Notes: generated by a model from the letters alone, not told the origin. Shown: positions 38,155-49,969, counted from the first letter of the stretch. The stretch is 64,000 nucleotides of DNA from Polynucleobacter sp. AP-Capit-er-40B-B4 (GCF_018882245.1 NZ_JACVOV010000002.1:558001-622000), one strand, 5' to 3'. Made by a program: numbers and translations.

Positions 38155-39216
38155 CTAGGCCAAACATCCCTCAAGCCCAGCCAGTAGGGTGTCTTTAGGC
38201 AGGTCGATGCCAATAAACACCATACGGGTTTGCTTGGGTTCTGCACCCCAGGGACCGGCTAAATCGCTGCCCATCATCTGATGAACCCCCTGAAACACCA
38301 CTTTTCGGGCACTTCCCTTCACATAGAGGACGCCTTTGTAGCGCAGCATCTTCTCACCAAAGACCTCCAGGATGCCACCCAGGAAGTCTTCCAACTTTTT
38401 GTGATCAAAGGGTTTATCACTACGAAAAACAAAGGATTGAATGCGGTCTGTATGGCCCGCATGGCCATGGTGATGGTCGTGGCTGTGATCATGGCCGCAG
38501 GTGCTGTGATCATGATCGTGACTGTGGTCATGGCCGCAATGCTCGTGATTGTGATCATCCTGCTCCAGGAAGTGAGGATCAATATCTAGTTTGGCATTCA
38601 GATTGAAGCCCTTAAGGTCCAAAACAGCATTTAAAGGCACCACGCCCTTAGATATGCCAGCAATAGGCGCCCTCGGGTTCATATGCATCAAACGATTACG
38701 CAAAGCATCTACTTCTGCAGGAGCAACTAAATCTGTCTTCGTAATGAAGATTTGATCGGCAAAGCCAACCTGGCGCTGAGCCTCTTCATGCTCATTGAGT
38801 TGCTGCTGACCGTGCTTAGCATCTACCAGAGTAACGACGGCATCTAAAACATAATGATCTGCCACATCGTCATCCATAAAGAATGTCTGTGCAACCGGAC
38901 CTGGATTTGCGACGCCAGTAGTTTCTATGACCACGCGATCAAAACTAATTTTTTTGTCTTTGCGTTGCTCCCAAAGCTCATTCAGAGCATCCACTAGGTC
39001 GCCACGGATAGTGCAGCAAATACAACCATTACTCATCTGCACAATATTTTCTTGGTTGTCTTGTACCAAGATGTCGTTATCAATATTTTCTTCCCCGAAC
39101 TCATTCTCGATCACGGCAATTTTTTTGCCATGCTCCTCAGTCAAAATGTGTTTGAGCAAAGTAGTTTTGCCGCTTCCCAAGAAGCCAGTCAAAATGGTTA
39201 CTGGAATTAATGCCAT
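38155..39216 (-). CDS. COG0523/CobW-type GTPase, probable metal chaperone
   Basis: ATG 39216 ([21 protein letters not shown]) is preferred over an in-frame ATG five codons earlier. The 353-residue protein has the P-loop GFLGSGKTT, the metal-binding CxCC in NGCICCTI, and TKTD as the G4 motif. A long His/Asp-rich insert (about residues 223-260) holds more than fifteen histidines and two cysteines and should bind zinc or another transition metal. The C-terminal CobW domain ends with [22 protein letters not shown]0523 proteins deliver metals to client enzymes. It is followed downstream by dksA lacking most zinc ligands. Confidence 0.92.
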   Translation of the reverse strand: MALIPVTILTGFLGSGKTTLLKHILTEEHGKKIAVIENEFGEENIDNDILVQDNQENIVQMSNGCICCTIRGDLVDALNELWEQRKDKKISFDRVVIETTGVANPGPVAQTFFMDDDVADHYVLDAVVTLVDAKHGQQQLNEHEEAQRQVGFADQIFITKTDLVAPAEVDALRNRLMHMNPRAPIAGISKGVVPLNAVLDLKGFNLNAKLDIDPHFLEQDDHNHEHCGHDHSHDHDHSTCGHDHSHDHHHGHAGHTDRIQSFVFRSDKPFDHKKLEDFLGGILEVFGEKMLRYKGVLYVKGSARKVVFQGVHQMMGSDLAGPWGAEPKQTRMVFIGIDLPKDTLLAGLEGCLA

Positions 39217-39243
39217 GAATGATCCAATCAAAATCTAGAAGCT

Positions 39244-39267
39244 AAAGTTTCCCAAGCAGGAAACCTT
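39244..39267 (-). terminator. Possible terminator after xerC
   Basis: AAAGTTTCC (39244-39252) pairs with GGAAACCTT (39259-39267) with one mismatch and a 6-nt loop, right after the xerC stop. There is no long T run, so activity is doubtful. Confidence 0.35.
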
Positions 39268-39284
39268 CTATCTTACCGAGTTCC

Positions 39285-40286
39285 TCAGCCTTTGCCAGCC
39301 TTTGCGCGTGGATGCGCTTTATCGTATGCCTGAGCAAGGTGTTGAAAATCCAAAGAGGTATAAATCTGGGTACTAGCGATGCTGGCATGCCCCAACATCT
39401 CCTGAACGGCGCGTAAATCTTGGGAAGACTGCAGTACATGACTTGCAAAGCTATGGCGCATCATATGCGGGTGCACATGAGTTGGCAAACCAGCGCGCAT
39501 CGCCAAGGTGCGTAATCTCGCTTGCACCGTGCGCGGTGATAGGCGCTTGCCGGTAGCCGACAAAAATAAGGCAATTGATTCTTCCGGGTAACTTCCGGCA
39601 TCTCGCTGCTCTCGCCATGCAGCAAGCGATTTCATTGCAGGCACACCAACGGGTACTGAACGACGTTTACCGCCCTTACCCAAAACCGTTACTTCAGCAG
39701 CATCCCAGTCTAACCAGCCTGCAGATTCATGTTGGCGATCCTTACTTTGCATGACATCAATTCCCAACAGCTCTGAGAGACGCAAGCCTGATGAATAGAG
39801 CAAATCAATAATCGCTGCATCACGAATCGATTCCAAATCCTTTTTCTCCTCGGCCTCTTTAACTGCTTGATTTACCAAAGCAAGGGCCTGCTCTACAGAT
39901 AGGGCCTTAGGCAAGGACTTCAAGCGCTTTGGCGCCTTCACATCATCGACGGGGTTTGCAACTAATGCACTGGTTACCTTACCTGCGCGTGCATCACGTC
40001 GCGCATCTTTTTCGCTGAGCCAGTCATACCAACCACGCCACGCAGAAAGCGCTCTCGCAATACTTCTCGAAGACTTACCTTTGGAATGCAAGCGGCCCGC
40101 CCAACGACGCACATGGCCATTGCTCACCTTTAATAATTCAACAGCATCTTCAAGAGCAAAATTTTGTAGGTCACTCAAGTCCATGCCATACGCTTTGAGC
40201 GTATGTGGCGAGAGTTGGCGCAACACATGCAACTCATGCAAATACTCTTGCATGAGGGGGTGAAGATCAGTCGCCTTTAATTTCAT
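39285..40286 (-). CDS. xerC: Tyrosine recombinase XerC
   Basis: The 333-residue protein has an N-terminal SAM-like core-binding domain (EYLHELHVLRQLSPHTLKAYGMDLSDL) and a catalytic domain with the R-K-H-R-H-Y set: SSGLRLSELLGID, VLGKGGKRRSVPVG, HPHMMRHSFASHVL, LGHASIASTQIYTSLD. It resolves chromosome dimers at dif with XerD. An insert of about 15 residues in the middle (MQSKDRQHESAGWLD) is slightly longer than in E. coli. It overlaps the upstream DUF484 gene by 20 nt, an order also common in gammaproteobacteria. Confidence 0.95.
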   Translation of the reverse strand: MKLKATDLHPLMQEYLHELHVLRQLSPHTLKAYGMDLSDLQNFALEDAVELLKVSNGHVRRWAGRLHSKGKSSRSIARALSAWRGWYDWLSEKDARRDARAGKVTSALVANPVDDVKAPKRLKSLPKALSVEQALALVNQAVKEAEEKKDLESIRDAAIIDLLYSSGLRLSELLGIDVMQSKDRQHESAGWLDWDAAEVTVLGKGGKRRSVPVGVPAMKSLAAWREQRDAGSYPEESIALFLSATGKRLSPRTVQARLRTLAMRAGLPTHVHPHMMRHSFASHVLQSSQDLRAVQEMLGHASIASTQIYTSLDFQHLAQAYDKAHPRAKAGKG

Positions 40287-40941
40287 AAGCCTGGATGCGA
40301 TCCAAAGCTGCAGCAGTTAATTCGGCGATCTGACGTAAATAGAACGCGCCCATATCGGCAGTAAAGCGGGACTCATCTTTGCTTGCTAGCAATAGGACTG
40401 CCGGCGATTGATTGGCGCCAATGCTTCTACCCAGCGGCAATCCAATAGCCACCATGCTTTGCCACTCAGGATCAATAGTAGTTTGACTAGCTAATAAATC
40501 GACACTGGCAGCAGCCAGTTCTTTTGCCGAGCCGCACAAAGGGGTATCAACCCAAGGGCCAAAAGCAGAATTTGGTGAAAGTAATTGCGCGGACTCCACT
40601 TCAAATACTTCAGCTAAGCCAGAAGTAATTGCACCCTCTACATCGGCTTTATTGTTTGCTTTCATTAGACGCAATAACCAAGCAACCAAGCTTTGTTGGG
40701 TTTTGTCATTGCGACTACCGAAATGCAGCATCTCACTTAAGCGACGATTGAGCTCTTGGTTCTGGGTGCGCAACACCGTCATCTGGCGCTCTTGTAAAGA
40801 AATCGCACGGTCTTCATGTGGATGCTTAATGCGGATCTCATTAAAGAGATCGGCATAGCGTTCAAAAAAGCCTGGGGTTACACGCAACCACTCAGCAACT
40901 AATTCTTCTTGCTCAGCTTGTTTTGGATCTATTGCGCTCAT
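40267..40941 (-). CDS. DUF484 family protein
   Basis: The 224-residue protein has VAEWLRVTPGFFERYADLFNEIRIKHPHEDRAISLQERQMTVLRTQNQELNRRLSEML, the DUF484 opening with a coiled coil, followed by a GAF-like part (IGLPLGRSIGANQSPAVLLLASKDESRF). Its function is unknown; its repeated position next to xerC suggests a link with chromosome processing. It starts 48 nt after the gatB stop. Confidence 0.9.
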   Translation of the reverse strand: MSAIDPKQAEQEELVAEWLRVTPGFFERYADLFNEIRIKHPHEDRAISLQERQMTVLRTQNQELNRRLSEMLHFGSRNDKTQQSLVAWLLRLMKANNKADVEGAITSGLAEVFEVESAQLLSPNSAFGPWVDTPLCGSAKELAAASVDLLASQTTIDPEWQSMVAIGLPLGRSIGANQSPAVLLLASKDESRFTADMGAFYLRQIAELTAAALDRIQAYEIKGD

Positions 40942-40989
40942 GAATTTCTTTCTCTAATTTCTTTTTATTAACCAATCTTATGAACTTAG

Positions 40990-42462
40990 TTAGCTTAGTT
41001 TTTTACGTAAGAGCTCATTGACTTGACCAGGATTGGCTTTACCTTGTGAGGCCTTCATGATCTGACCAACCAATGCATTAAACGCTTTCTCTTTGCCTGA
41101 GCGAAACTCTTCCACAGACTTTTGATTGGCTGCCAATACTTGATCAATGATGGCCTCAATTGCACCGCTATCGCTAATCTGCTTCAAGCCTTTGGCATCA
41201 ATCACTTGATCCACAGTGCTAATAGCCTTGCCAGCAACAGCCTCGTCCCAAAGAATCGCAAAGATATCTTTAGCAATCTTATTGGAGATGGTGCCATCTG
41301 CTACGCGAGTGAGCAATGGCGCCAAATGCTCTGCCTTTAGTGGTGCATCTGCTGCTGTAATACCGGCACGATTTAATGACGATGCAAGTTCACCGGCAAT
41401 TAAATTTGCAGCTGCTTTTGCCAATGGCTTACCAACGATTGCCAATAGATCTTCAAATACTTTTGCAGTATCGCGATCTTGTGTGAGCAACTGCGCATCA
41501 TAGGCACTTAAACCGAATTCGCTTTGCCACTGATCACGCAACTGCGCAGGAAGTGCAGGCATCTTGCTACGCACATCTGCAATCCATGCGTCATCAATGA
41601 CTACTGGCAATAAATCAGGATCTGGGAAATAGCGATAGTCATTCGCGTCTTCTTTACTTCGCATGCTGCGTGTTTCTTGACGATCAGGATCGTACAAGCG
41701 GGTCTCCTGAACAACGGTGCCGCCATCTTCAATTAACTCAATTTGACGACGCACTTCGTATTGAATTGCCTCTTCCAAGAAGCGGAAGGAGTTCAGATTC
41801 TTGATTTCGCAACGGGTACCAAACTCAGCCTGTCCCATGGGGCGAACAGATACGTTCGCATCGCAACGGAATGAACCTTCTTGCATATTGCCGTCACAAA
41901 CGCCAAGCCATACCACCAGACCATGCAGTGCCTTGGCATAGGCAACCGCCTCAGCAGCGCTGCGCATCACTGGCTCAGTCACGATCTCCAGGAGAGGCGT
42001 ACCGGCACGATTTAAATCGATGCCACTAGACGGTTCCCCGTGGGGGCCAGTAAAGCCCTCTTCATGGACTGATTTGCCTGCGTCCTCTTCCATGTGGGCG
42101 CGGGTGAGCTCAACCACCTTCACCTCATCACCAACCAGAATTTCAACTTTTCCACCAACTACAACTGGAATTTCCATTTGGCTAATTTGATAGCCCTTTG
42201 GTAAGTCGGGATAAAAATAGTTTTTGCGAGCAAAGATGCTTGCAGGTGAAATCTTTGCATTCACTGCTAGCCCAAATCGAATCGCATGCTCTACTGCTTG
42301 ACGATTGAGGACCGGCAAAACACCGGGCAATGCAAGATCAACCGCACATGCTTGTGTATTTGGCTCAGCACCAAAGCGTGTGCTTGCGCCACTGAAAATC
42401 TTCGATTGTGTTTGTAACTGTGCGTGGGTCTCTAGACCAATGACAACTTCCCATTGCATCAT
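40990..42462 (-). CDS. gatB: Aspartyl/glutamyl-tRNA amidotransferase subunit B
   Basis: From ATG 42462 ([18 protein letters not shown]) the product is 490 residues. It has [56 protein letters not shown] and a C-terminal YqeY-like tail domain. It phosphorylates and amidates Glu-tRNA(Gln) or Asp-tRNA(Asn) with GatA and GatC. The ATG overlaps the gatA TGA (ATGA), so the earlier in-frame start at 42492 is unlikely. Confidence 0.97.
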   Translation of the reverse strand: MMQWEVVIGLETHAQLQTQSKIFSGASTRFGAEPNTQACAVDLALPGVLPVLNRQAVEHAIRFGLAVNAKISPASIFARKNYFYPDLPKGYQISQMEIPVVVGGKVEILVGDEVKVVELTRAHMEEDAGKSVHEEGFTGPHGEPSSGIDLNRAGTPLLEIVTEPVMRSAAEAVAYAKALHGLVVWLGVCDGNMQEGSFRCDANVSVRPMGQAEFGTRCEIKNLNSFRFLEEAIQYEVRRQIELIEDGGTVVQETRLYDPDRQETRSMRSKEDANDYRYFPDPDLLPVVIDDAWIADVRSKMPALPAQLRDQWQSEFGLSAYDAQLLTQDRDTAKVFEDLLAIVGKPLAKAAANLIAGELASSLNRAGITAADAPLKAEHLAPLLTRVADGTISNKIAKDIFAILWDEAVAGKAISTVDQVIDAKGLKQISDSGAIEAIIDQVLAANQKSVEEFRSGKEKAFNALVGQIMKASQGKANPGQVNELLRKKLS

Positions 42463-43976
42463 GCCACCTCGCTTGCTGGGCGCAAATGCCAATCGCTGGC
42501 TTGCTGATATTGGTGAGCCACTTGCAACAAGCGCGCTTCAGAAAAATAGTTGCCGATAAGTTGCATACCAATTGGTAGATTGTTTGTATTGAATCCGCAA
42601 GGAACACTCATCGCTGGCAAGCCTGCTAAGTTAGTAGACAGGGTGTAAATATCTTCTAGATACATTTGTACAGGGTCTTTTGACTTTTCACCCAAGCGCC
42701 AAGCCACATCAGGGGCTACAGGCCCCAGGATGACATCGCACTGATTAAATGCAGCCTGAAAATCTGCCGCAATAATTCGACGAATTTTTTGTGCCTGCAG
42801 ATAGTAAGCATCATAGTAACCATGACAAAGAACATACGTTCCAATCATGATGCGTCGCTTTACCTCAGAACCAAAACCTTCAGTGCGAGACTTGGCATAC
42901 ATGTCACCTAGATCACGATATTCATTTGCACGATAACCGTAACGTACGCCATCGAAGCGACTCAAATTACTCGATGCTTCTGCGGGTGCCAAAACGTAAT
43001 ACACCGGAATTGATAATTTAGTTTTAGGCAAGCTGACTTCAACCAATGTAGCACCTAAGTTTTCTAAAAGCTTGGACGCTTCGTTAACGGATTTGGCAAC
43101 ATCGCTTGCCAGACCTTCAGCAAAAAATTCTTTTGGCAAACCAACACGCAAACCTTCTAATGGTTTTGCAGGGTTTGAGTTGCCCTCTTTCCAATTTTGG
43201 TTGAGGTAACGACCGTAATCTTCGCCGGAGTCCGCTAAAGATGTGGAATCACGCGGATCATGCGAAGACATTGCCGAAAGTAGCAAAGCACAATCTTCTG
43301 CAGTCTTGCCCATCGGGCCCGCTTGATCGAGCGAAGAGGCGTAGGCGATCATGCCGTAACGAGATACGCGCCCATAACTAGGCTTAATTCCAGTTAGGCC
43401 GCAAAACGCAGCTGGCTGTCGAATCGAGCCGCCAGTATCAGTACCAGTGGCAATTGGGGCTAGTCCTGCAGCAACCGCTGCAGCAGAGCCGCCAGATGAG
43501 CCGCCTGCTACGTGGGCTGAATTCCATGGATTTAGAACCGGTCCAAACGCTGAGTTTTCGTTGGATGAGCCCATTGCGAACTCATCCATATTGGTCTTGC
43601 CCAGGCAAACCATGCCAGCCCCATGGGGATTGTTTTCGTCTGGGATTCCCAGATTAGCCACTACCGTGGCATCAAAAGGACTCTGATATCCAGCCAAGAT
43701 TTTGGAGGCTGCGGTCGACTTCCAGCCACGCGTTACGAAGACATCTTTGTGGGCAACAGGGATGCCGGTTAACTTGCCAGCTTTGCCAGATGAAATTAGC
43801 TGATCTGCTTTATTTGCTTGCTCTAAGCTTAAGTGAGCATTCACATCAAGGTAAGCATTCCACTGTTTTCCAGCCTCAATACGGTCCAAAAAGTACTGGG
43901 TTAGCTCAGTGCTGGAGACCTCTTTTGCAGCCAGTGCTTTTGCCATTAAGGCAATCGGGGTGTTGTGCCAACTCAT
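42459..43976 (-). CDS. gatA: Aspartyl/glutamyl-tRNA amidotransferase subunit A
   Basis: The 505-residue amidase has the Ser-Ser-Lys catalytic arrangement: the Lys in IPVAHKDVF, and [45 protein letters not shown] with the nucleophile serine. It supplies ammonia from glutamine to GatB. It overlaps gatC and gatB by 4 nt each. Confidence 0.97.
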   Translation of the reverse strand: MSWHNTPIALMAKALAAKEVSSTELTQYFLDRIEAGKQWNAYLDVNAHLSLEQANKADQLISSGKAGKLTGIPVAHKDVFVTRGWKSTAASKILAGYQSPFDATVVANLGIPDENNPHGAGMVCLGKTNMDEFAMGSSNENSAFGPVLNPWNSAHVAGGSSGGSAAAVAAGLAPIATGTDTGGSIRQPAAFCGLTGIKPSYGRVSRYGMIAYASSLDQAGPMGKTAEDCALLLSAMSSHDPRDSTSLADSGEDYGRYLNQNWKEGNSNPAKPLEGLRVGLPKEFFAEGLASDVAKSVNEASKLLENLGATLVEVSLPKTKLSIPVYYVLAPAEASSNLSRFDGVRYGYRANEYRDLGDMYAKSRTEGFGSEVKRRIMIGTYVLCHGYYDAYYLQAQKIRRIIAADFQAAFNQCDVILGPVAPDVAWRLGEKSKDPVQMYLEDIYTLSTNLAGLPAMSVPCGFNTNNLPIGMQLIGNYFSEARLLQVAHQYQQASDWHLRPASEVA

Positions 43977-44266
43977 TCGATCACCTTTGGCACCAAGAAG
44001 TAGCCATCCTGCTGTGCAGGGGCTGATTGCATGTTTTCAGCGCGGTGGTCTGACTCAGTAACCTGGTCAGCACGCATAGGCTGAGCCAAATCACGTAAAA
44101 AGAGGATTGGATGAGCCAAAGGCTCAAGACCAGTTGTGTCAACTGCTTGCATTTCCTCAACCAAGGAAAAAATAGCCTGCAATTGAGGCAAAACTGCCTC
44201 GGCTTCTGCCTGATTTAACTCAAGCCTAGAAAGGTGCGCAATGCGCTGGACATCATCAAGTTTCAT
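43973..44266 (-). CDS. gatC: Aspartyl/glutamyl-tRNA amidotransferase subunit C
   Basis: The 97-residue subunit has the GatC pattern: [17 protein letters not shown] at the start, [26 protein letters not shown] in the middle, and a [11 protein letters not shown] tail. It helps assemble GatA and GatB. It is the first gene of gatCAB, divergent from mreB across 61 bp. Confidence 0.95.
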   Translation of the reverse strand: MKLDDVQRIAHLSRLELNQAEAEAVLPQLQAIFSLVEEMQAVDTTGLEPLAHPILFLRDLAQPMRADQVTESDHRAENMQSAPAQQDGYFLVPKVIE

Positions 44267-44303
44267 GGGGCGCTAGAGTATCATTCCTATATATTTTCAT
44301 TAA

Positions 44304-45371
<1,068 letters not shown>

Positions 45372-45395
45372 GCGACATACACGTCGACCAGGGAA

Positions 45396-46325
45396 TTGCA
45401 ACATAGCGCTCCACCACTTTTCAGACAGGGCATTCCGGCCTTACTTAAACTGATTGTCTGTCTGTCGATCAGCATCGCTCTGATGCTGATCGATTTTCGC
45501 TTTAAAGCACTTGATCCAATTCGCAACAATGTGAACTGGGTTTTGCGTCCCCTTGAATATGTCATGATGGCTCCGCGCAATGCGCTCGAAGCAACATCAG
45601 AATATTTCACAACAAGATCAACTCTTGATCAAGAAAACCAAGTCATGAAAGTTCGCCAAGCAGAACTTTCTCTGCTTGCAAATCAATCTGAATTTTTGAT
45701 GGTGGAAAACCAAAACCTACGCGAGCTAATGGCTTTACAAAAACAGGTTCCATTCAAAACATTGCCAGTAGAAATTTTGTTCAATCCGCCCAACCCAATT
45801 TCACAACGGATTGTGATTAATCGCGGCAGCAATGATGGCCTGAAGCTTGGCAATCCCATTGCCAATGATTCTGGCATTTTGGGCCAGGTAGTCCGCCTTT
45901 ATGAGCGCTCTGCAGAGGTTTCATTGCTGGAAGACCGAGATTTTGCAGTCCCCGTCCAAGTTGCCCGCAATGGGCTCCGCGCGGCAGTATTTGGGGCCGG
46001 GCGCGGCAATCCACTGGAGCTACGCTACTTACCGGTAGCCAGCGACTTGGAAGTTGGCGATATTTTGCTGACCTCAGGAATTGACGGTGTTTATCCCCCA
46101 GGTTTTGCGGTGGCTGTCATTAGCAAAATTGAACGCAATGTCGATAAAAATTCATCAAACGTTTTTTGTGTACCAGTTGCAGCAGTCAATCGCTATCGTC
46201 AAGCGCTCGCGCTTTTATATGATCCGCAGTTTGATGCCAAAGCGCCGACACTAAATAACAAATCTGCTGCTGGTGCAAGTAATGCACCAGGGCGCCGACA
46301 AACTCGTGCGCGGGGAATGCAATGA
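45396..46325 (+). CDS. mreC: Rod shape-determining protein MreC (TTG start)
   Basis: The start is TTG 45396 with AGGGA upstream. The 309-residue protein has one membrane helix (LLKLIVCLSISIALMLIDF), a coiled coil (TRSTLDQENQVMKVRQAELSLLANQSEFLMVENQNLRELM) and a periplasmic beta-rich domain. MreC bridges MreB, MreD and PBP2. The Arg-rich C terminus overlaps mreD by 4 nt. Confidence 0.95.
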   Translation: MQHSAPPLFRQGIPALLKLIVCLSISIALMLIDFRFKALDPIRNNVNWVLRPLEYVMMAPRNALEATSEYFTTRSTLDQENQVMKVRQAELSLLANQSEFLMVENQNLRELMALQKQVPFKTLPVEILFNPPNPISQRIVINRGSNDGLKLGNPIANDSGILGQVVRLYERSAEVSLLEDRDFAVPVQVARNGLRAAVFGAGRGNPLELRYLPVASDLEVGDILLTSGIDGVYPPGFAVAVISKIERNVDKNSSNVFCVPVAAVNRYRQALALLYDPQFDAKAPTLNNKSAAGASNAPGRRQTRARGMQ

Positions 46326-46846
46326 TTGATTTCCAAAGCGGCTATATTCTGCGCCCGGTAAATCCGGTCTTTATTTACTTCAGCTTATTTTGTGCGCTGC
46401 TATTAAATCTGCTGCCGATTGGTAATTATGGTTGGGTACCAGATTGGCTGATCCTTTGTATTGTGTTTTGGAACATTCATCAGCACCGTTATGTGAGCGT
46501 GATTACCGCGTTCATTCTGGGCTTGATGATGGATGTACACAACTCGGATCTACTTGGCTTGCACGCCTTTAGTTACTCGCTTGTAGCTTACGTTGCCATC
46601 TCCTGGCACAGGCGCATCGTGGCACTCACGGTGCTGTCTCAAGCGTTGCATCTACTGCCGATTTTCTTATTGGTATCGCTCTTTCCGGTATTGGCACATT
46701 GGTTACTCAGTGGAGAACTCTACTGGTGGGCTCTGACAGGCGCTATTCAAGCGCTGATTGAAGCGATGCTCTGGCCAATAGCAACACGCATTCTGCTTGC
46801 GCCACAGCGTCGCCCTATAGATGTTGACCACAATCGACCGCTTTAA
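46322..46846 (+). CDS. mreD: Rod shape-determining protein MreD
   Basis: The 174-residue membrane protein has about five helices: FIYFSLFCALLLNLLPIG, WLILCIVFWNIHQ, VITAFILGLMMDVHNSDLLGLHAFSYSLVAYVAI, and two more near the C terminus. The GLMMDVHNSDLLGLHAF segment is the most conserved part. It works in the elongasome with MreC. Confidence 0.94.
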   Translation: MIDFQSGYILRPVNPVFIYFSLFCALLLNLLPIGNYGWVPDWLILCIVFWNIHQHRYVSVITAFILGLMMDVHNSDLLGLHAFSYSLVAYVAISWHRRIVALTVLSQALHLLPIFLLVSLFPVLAHWLLSGELYWWALTGAIQALIEAMLWPIATRILLAPQRRPIDVDHNRPL

Positions 46847-46854
46847 GAAACAAG

Positions 46855-48762
46855 ATGGTTTCTTTTAAAAAGCCTGACTTAGACTCATTTCAAGAGCGCA
46901 TTCATATTGCGACCTTGTTTGTTACGGTTTGCTTCTTTTTACTAGTTACTCGCCTTGTATGGCTACAACTCGTCAGCCATGGAAAATATGCCCTATTGGC
47001 AGAAAGCAATCGTATTGCTCTCGTTCCCGCTCCTGCAAACCGAGGCCTACTAATTGACCGTAATGGCATTGTGATCGGCAGGAATTATTCCGCCCTCACT
47101 CTGGATGTGAATGCTGAAGAGGTAAAAGGCAACGTAGACCAACTGATTAGCGATCTTTCCGAAATTATTGATATTTCACCCAGAGATAAGCGTAATTTCA
47201 AGCGATCCCTCGAAGATTCACGAAATATGGGCACTTTTCCCTTGCGTTCGATGCTCAATGAGACCGAAACAGCCCGTTTTATGGCCAATCGCTACCGTTT
47301 TCCTGGGGTAGAAATCCGCGCCAGAAGCTTCCGAGAGTACCCATATAACGAATTAGCCTCCCATTTGATTGGCTATATTGGCCGCGTTTCTCAGAAAGAC
47401 AAGGAGCGCATGCAGGCTGAAATCGAAGGCGCCAAAGCAGATGATCCAGATGCTTTGCAGGCATCTTTCTTGCCTGGCATCCAGTACGTTGGAAAGATTG
47501 GTTTAGAGCAAAGCTACGAAACTGTTTTGCGCGGAGTGCCCGGTTACGATCAAGTAGAAATTACTGCTGGCGGAAAACCAGTGCGCACACTTTCTAGCTC
47601 GCCATCGATTCCCGGCAAGAATGTGGTTCTCTCTGTTGATATCAAGTTGCAATATTTGGTTGAGCAGCTGTACGGCAATTTCCGTGGCGCGTTTGTCGCA
47701 ATTGAACCTGAAACTGGAGATGTCTTAGCTTTTGTTTCAAAGCCCAACTTCAATCCCAATGATTTTGTTGAGGGTATTGATTCAGTAACGTGGAAAGAGC
47801 TGAACGATTCACCGCAGAAGCCACTTTATAACCGTCCGCTGAAAGGCATCTATCCACCAGGTTCAACATACAAGCCCTTCATGGCGCTGGCAGCATTAGA
47901 AAATAAAAAGCGCACGCCATCACAAACCATTTCTGATCCTGGTTACTTTGACTTTGGTAATCATACTTTCCGCGATGATAAAAAAGGTGGTCATGGCATT
48001 GTGGATATGCAAAAGTCGATTGTTGAATCTTGCGATACCTATTACTACTTACTTGCCCGTGATATGGGCGTCAACATGATGCATGACTTTATGAAGCCAC
48101 TTGGCTTTGGTCAAATTACTGGCATTGATTTACAAGGCGAAGCAAGAGGCGTTCTACCTTCTACAGAGTGGAAGAAAAATACTTTCAAAAAGCCAGAGCA
48201 GCAAAAATGGTACGAGGGTGAAACAATTTCACTGGGTATTGGTCAAGGCTATAACGCCTTTACTATTTTGCAATTGGCTCATGCAATGGCAAACGTTGCA
48301 AATAACGGTATTGTGATGAAGCCGCACTTAGTTAAAGCTATTGAAGATCCATTTACTCGCAATAGAGTATTAACTACACCAAAAGAAAGTTATCGCATAG
48401 ATCTCAACGCTGAGAATATTGAAGTCATTAAAAAAGCAATGCTAGAAGTAAATATTTCAGGCACTTCTGCGGCGGCATTTAAAGGCACCGGCTATCAAGT
48501 CGGCGGCAAGACAGGAACTGCACAAGTCTTTAGCTTGAACTCCAAAGAATATAAACATAGCGCTACTGCAGAATTCTTGCGTGACCATGCTTTGTATATT
48601 GCATTTGCACCAATAGATAAGCCAACCATTGTGATTGCCATGGTGGTGGAGAACGCAGGCTTTGGTGCGCAATATGCTGCACCAATCGCACGTAAAGCAT
48701 TGGACTACTACATTGAGGGCAAGTGGCCTAAGGAGATTCCTGAATGGAAAAGAGCCCCTTAA
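46855..48762 (+). CDS. mrdA: Penicillin-binding protein 2 (elongasome transpeptidase)
   Basis: The 635-residue protein has one N-terminal membrane helix, a PBP dimer domain (GVEIRARSFREYPYNELASHLIGYIGRVS) and a transpeptidase domain. The catalytic SxxK is in PGSTYKPFMAL, the second motif is in VESCDTYYY (SCD in place of SxN) and the third is KTGTAQ in GGKTGTAQVF. It crosslinks peptidoglycan on the lateral wall with RodA. It overlaps rodA by 19 nt. Confidence 0.97.
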   Translation: MVSFKKPDLDSFQERIHIATLFVTVCFFLLVTRLVWLQLVSHGKYALLAESNRIALVPAPANRGLLIDRNGIVIGRNYSALTLDVNAEEVKGNVDQLISDLSEIIDISPRDKRNFKRSLEDSRNMGTFPLRSMLNETETARFMANRYRFPGVEIRARSFREYPYNELASHLIGYIGRVSQKDKERMQAEIEGAKADDPDALQASFLPGIQYVGKIGLEQSYETVLRGVPGYDQVEITAGGKPVRTLSSSPSIPGKNVVLSVDIKLQYLVEQLYGNFRGAFVAIEPETGDVLAFVSKPNFNPNDFVEGIDSVTWKELNDSPQKPLYNRPLKGIYPPGSTYKPFMALAALENKKRTPSQTISDPGYFDFGNHTFRDDKKGGHGIVDMQKSIVESCDTYYYLLARDMGVNMMHDFMKPLGFGQITGIDLQGEARGVLPSTEWKKNTFKKPEQQKWYEGETISLGIGQGYNAFTILQLAHAMANVANNGIVMKPHLVKAIEDPFTRNRVLTTPKESYRIDLNAENIEVIKKAMLEVNISGTSAAAFKGTGYQVGGKTGTAQVFSLNSKEYKHSATAEFLRDHALYIAFAPIDKPTIVIAMVVENAGFGAQYAAPIARKALDYYIEGKWPKEIPEWKRAP

Positions 48763-49895
48763 TAAAAGCTAAAGGATTTTTCTTCAGTATCTTTGCTGGG
48801 TTGGATCGCCAGCTAGGCCTTATTCTGCTTGGCTTGGCGGCTGTTGGCTTTTTTACTTTTTTATCAGCAAGTCAAAATACTCCTGTGCAAATTGCAGAAG
48901 AGTTGCGCAATCTTGCGCTCTCTTTTGTGGTGATGTGGATCGTTTCACGTATACCGCCAAAGTGGCTTGAGATGGGTGCAGTTTGGATATATGGACTTGG
49001 TGTTGCCCTTTTAATTGCAGTGGCTGCATTTGGATTAATTAAAAAGGGTGCGCGTCGTTGGCTCAATATTGGTGTTGTGATTCAACCCTCTGAGATTATG
49101 AAGATTGCAATGCCGCTCATGCTTGCCTGGTACTTCCAAAAGCGTGAAGGCATTCAAAAATCTTGGGACTACGGAGTTGCTGCAATTATTTTGGCAATTC
49201 CAGTATTTTTAATCGCACGCCAACCCGATCTAGGAACCGCTCTTTTAGTTTTTGCTGCAGGTCTTTACGTCATCATTTTGGCGGGCTTGCCCTGGAAGTG
49301 GATTTTGCCGTTTGTAGCATTAGGTGTTGTTGGTATTTTGCTAATTATTATTTTCGGCAGCGCCATCTGTGCTCACGATGTAGTTTGGCCACTCGTGCAT
49401 AACTATCAAAAACATCGCATCTGCACTTTGCTAGATCCAACTAGCGACCCTTTAGGCAAAGGCTTTCATACGATTCAATCTATGATCGCAATTGGCTCAG
49501 GTGGATTCTTTGGCAAAGGCTGGTTTCAAGGCACTCAAGCGCATTTGGAATTCATTCCAGAAAAACATACCGACTTTGTATTTGCTGTTTTCTCTGAGGA
49601 ATTTGGTCTATTGGGTAACCTGGTGTTGCTAGCACTTTTCTTTGCCTTAATTAAGAGAGGCCTAGCCATCTCTGCAAGTGCGCCGAATTTATTTACTCGC
49701 CTGTTGGGCGCAGCAGTCACTCTGATTTTCTTTACTTACGCTTTTGTGAACATCGGTATGGTGAGCGGTCTATTGCCTGTTGTAGGAGTGCCGCTACCAT
49801 TTATTAGCTACGGTGGCACTGCACTAGTTACCCTGGGGTTTGGTGCGGGCATATTGATGAGTATTCATCGTCATCGCCGATTGGTGCAAAGCTGA
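48744..49895 (+). CDS. rodA: Rod shape-determining protein RodA (SEDS glycosyltransferase)
   Basis: The 383-residue SEDS protein has about ten helices. Signature parts are GARRWLNIGVVIQPSEIMKIAMPLMLAWYF, ARQPDLGTALLVFAAGLYVI, GSGGFFGKGWFQGTQAHLEFIPEKHTDFVFAVFSEEFGLLGN and PFISYGGTALVTLGFGAGILM. It polymerises glycan strands with PBP2. Its start lies inside mrdA; the terminator at 49942 ends the operon. Confidence 0.97.
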   Translation: MEKSPLIKAKGFFFSIFAGLDRQLGLILLGLAAVGFFTFLSASQNTPVQIAEELRNLALSFVVMWIVSRIPPKWLEMGAVWIYGLGVALLIAVAAFGLIKKGARRWLNIGVVIQPSEIMKIAMPLMLAWYFQKREGIQKSWDYGVAAIILAIPVFLIARQPDLGTALLVFAAGLYVIILAGLPWKWILPFVALGVVGILLIIIFGSAICAHDVVWPLVHNYQKHRICTLLDPTSDPLGKGFHTIQSMIAIGSGGFFGKGWFQGTQAHLEFIPEKHTDFVFAVFSEEFGLLGNLVLLALFFALIKRGLAISASAPNLFTRLLGAAVTLIFFTYAFVNIGMVSGLLPVVGVPLPFISYGGTALVTLGFGAGILMSIHRHRRLVQS

Positions 49896-49941
49896 CCCAA
49901 CGCAATATTGTGGTTTTGTTTTTTTAGATTCTTGAGGAAAT

Positions 49942-49969
49942 AAAAAAGCCCGGCATGCCGGGCTTTTTT
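49942..49969. terminator. Bidirectional terminator between rodA and the HU gene
   Basis: A perfect inverted repeat reads six A, GCCCGGC, AT, GCCGGGC, six T. The GC-rich 7-bp stem plus a T run on both strands serves both rodA and hup. It sits 46 nt after the rodA stop and 16 nt after the HU stop. Confidence 0.93.

Noticed and set aside
38319..38589. Hydrophobic or Met/Thr-rich ORFs opposite the His-rich region of the COG0523 gene
   Set aside because: They are low-complexity shadows of the His/Asp-rich repeat in the real gene.
38155..39216. Cobalamin-specific CobW
   Set aside because: The window has no cobalamin synthesis genes and the His-rich insert plus CxCC fits general COG0523 metal chaperones better.
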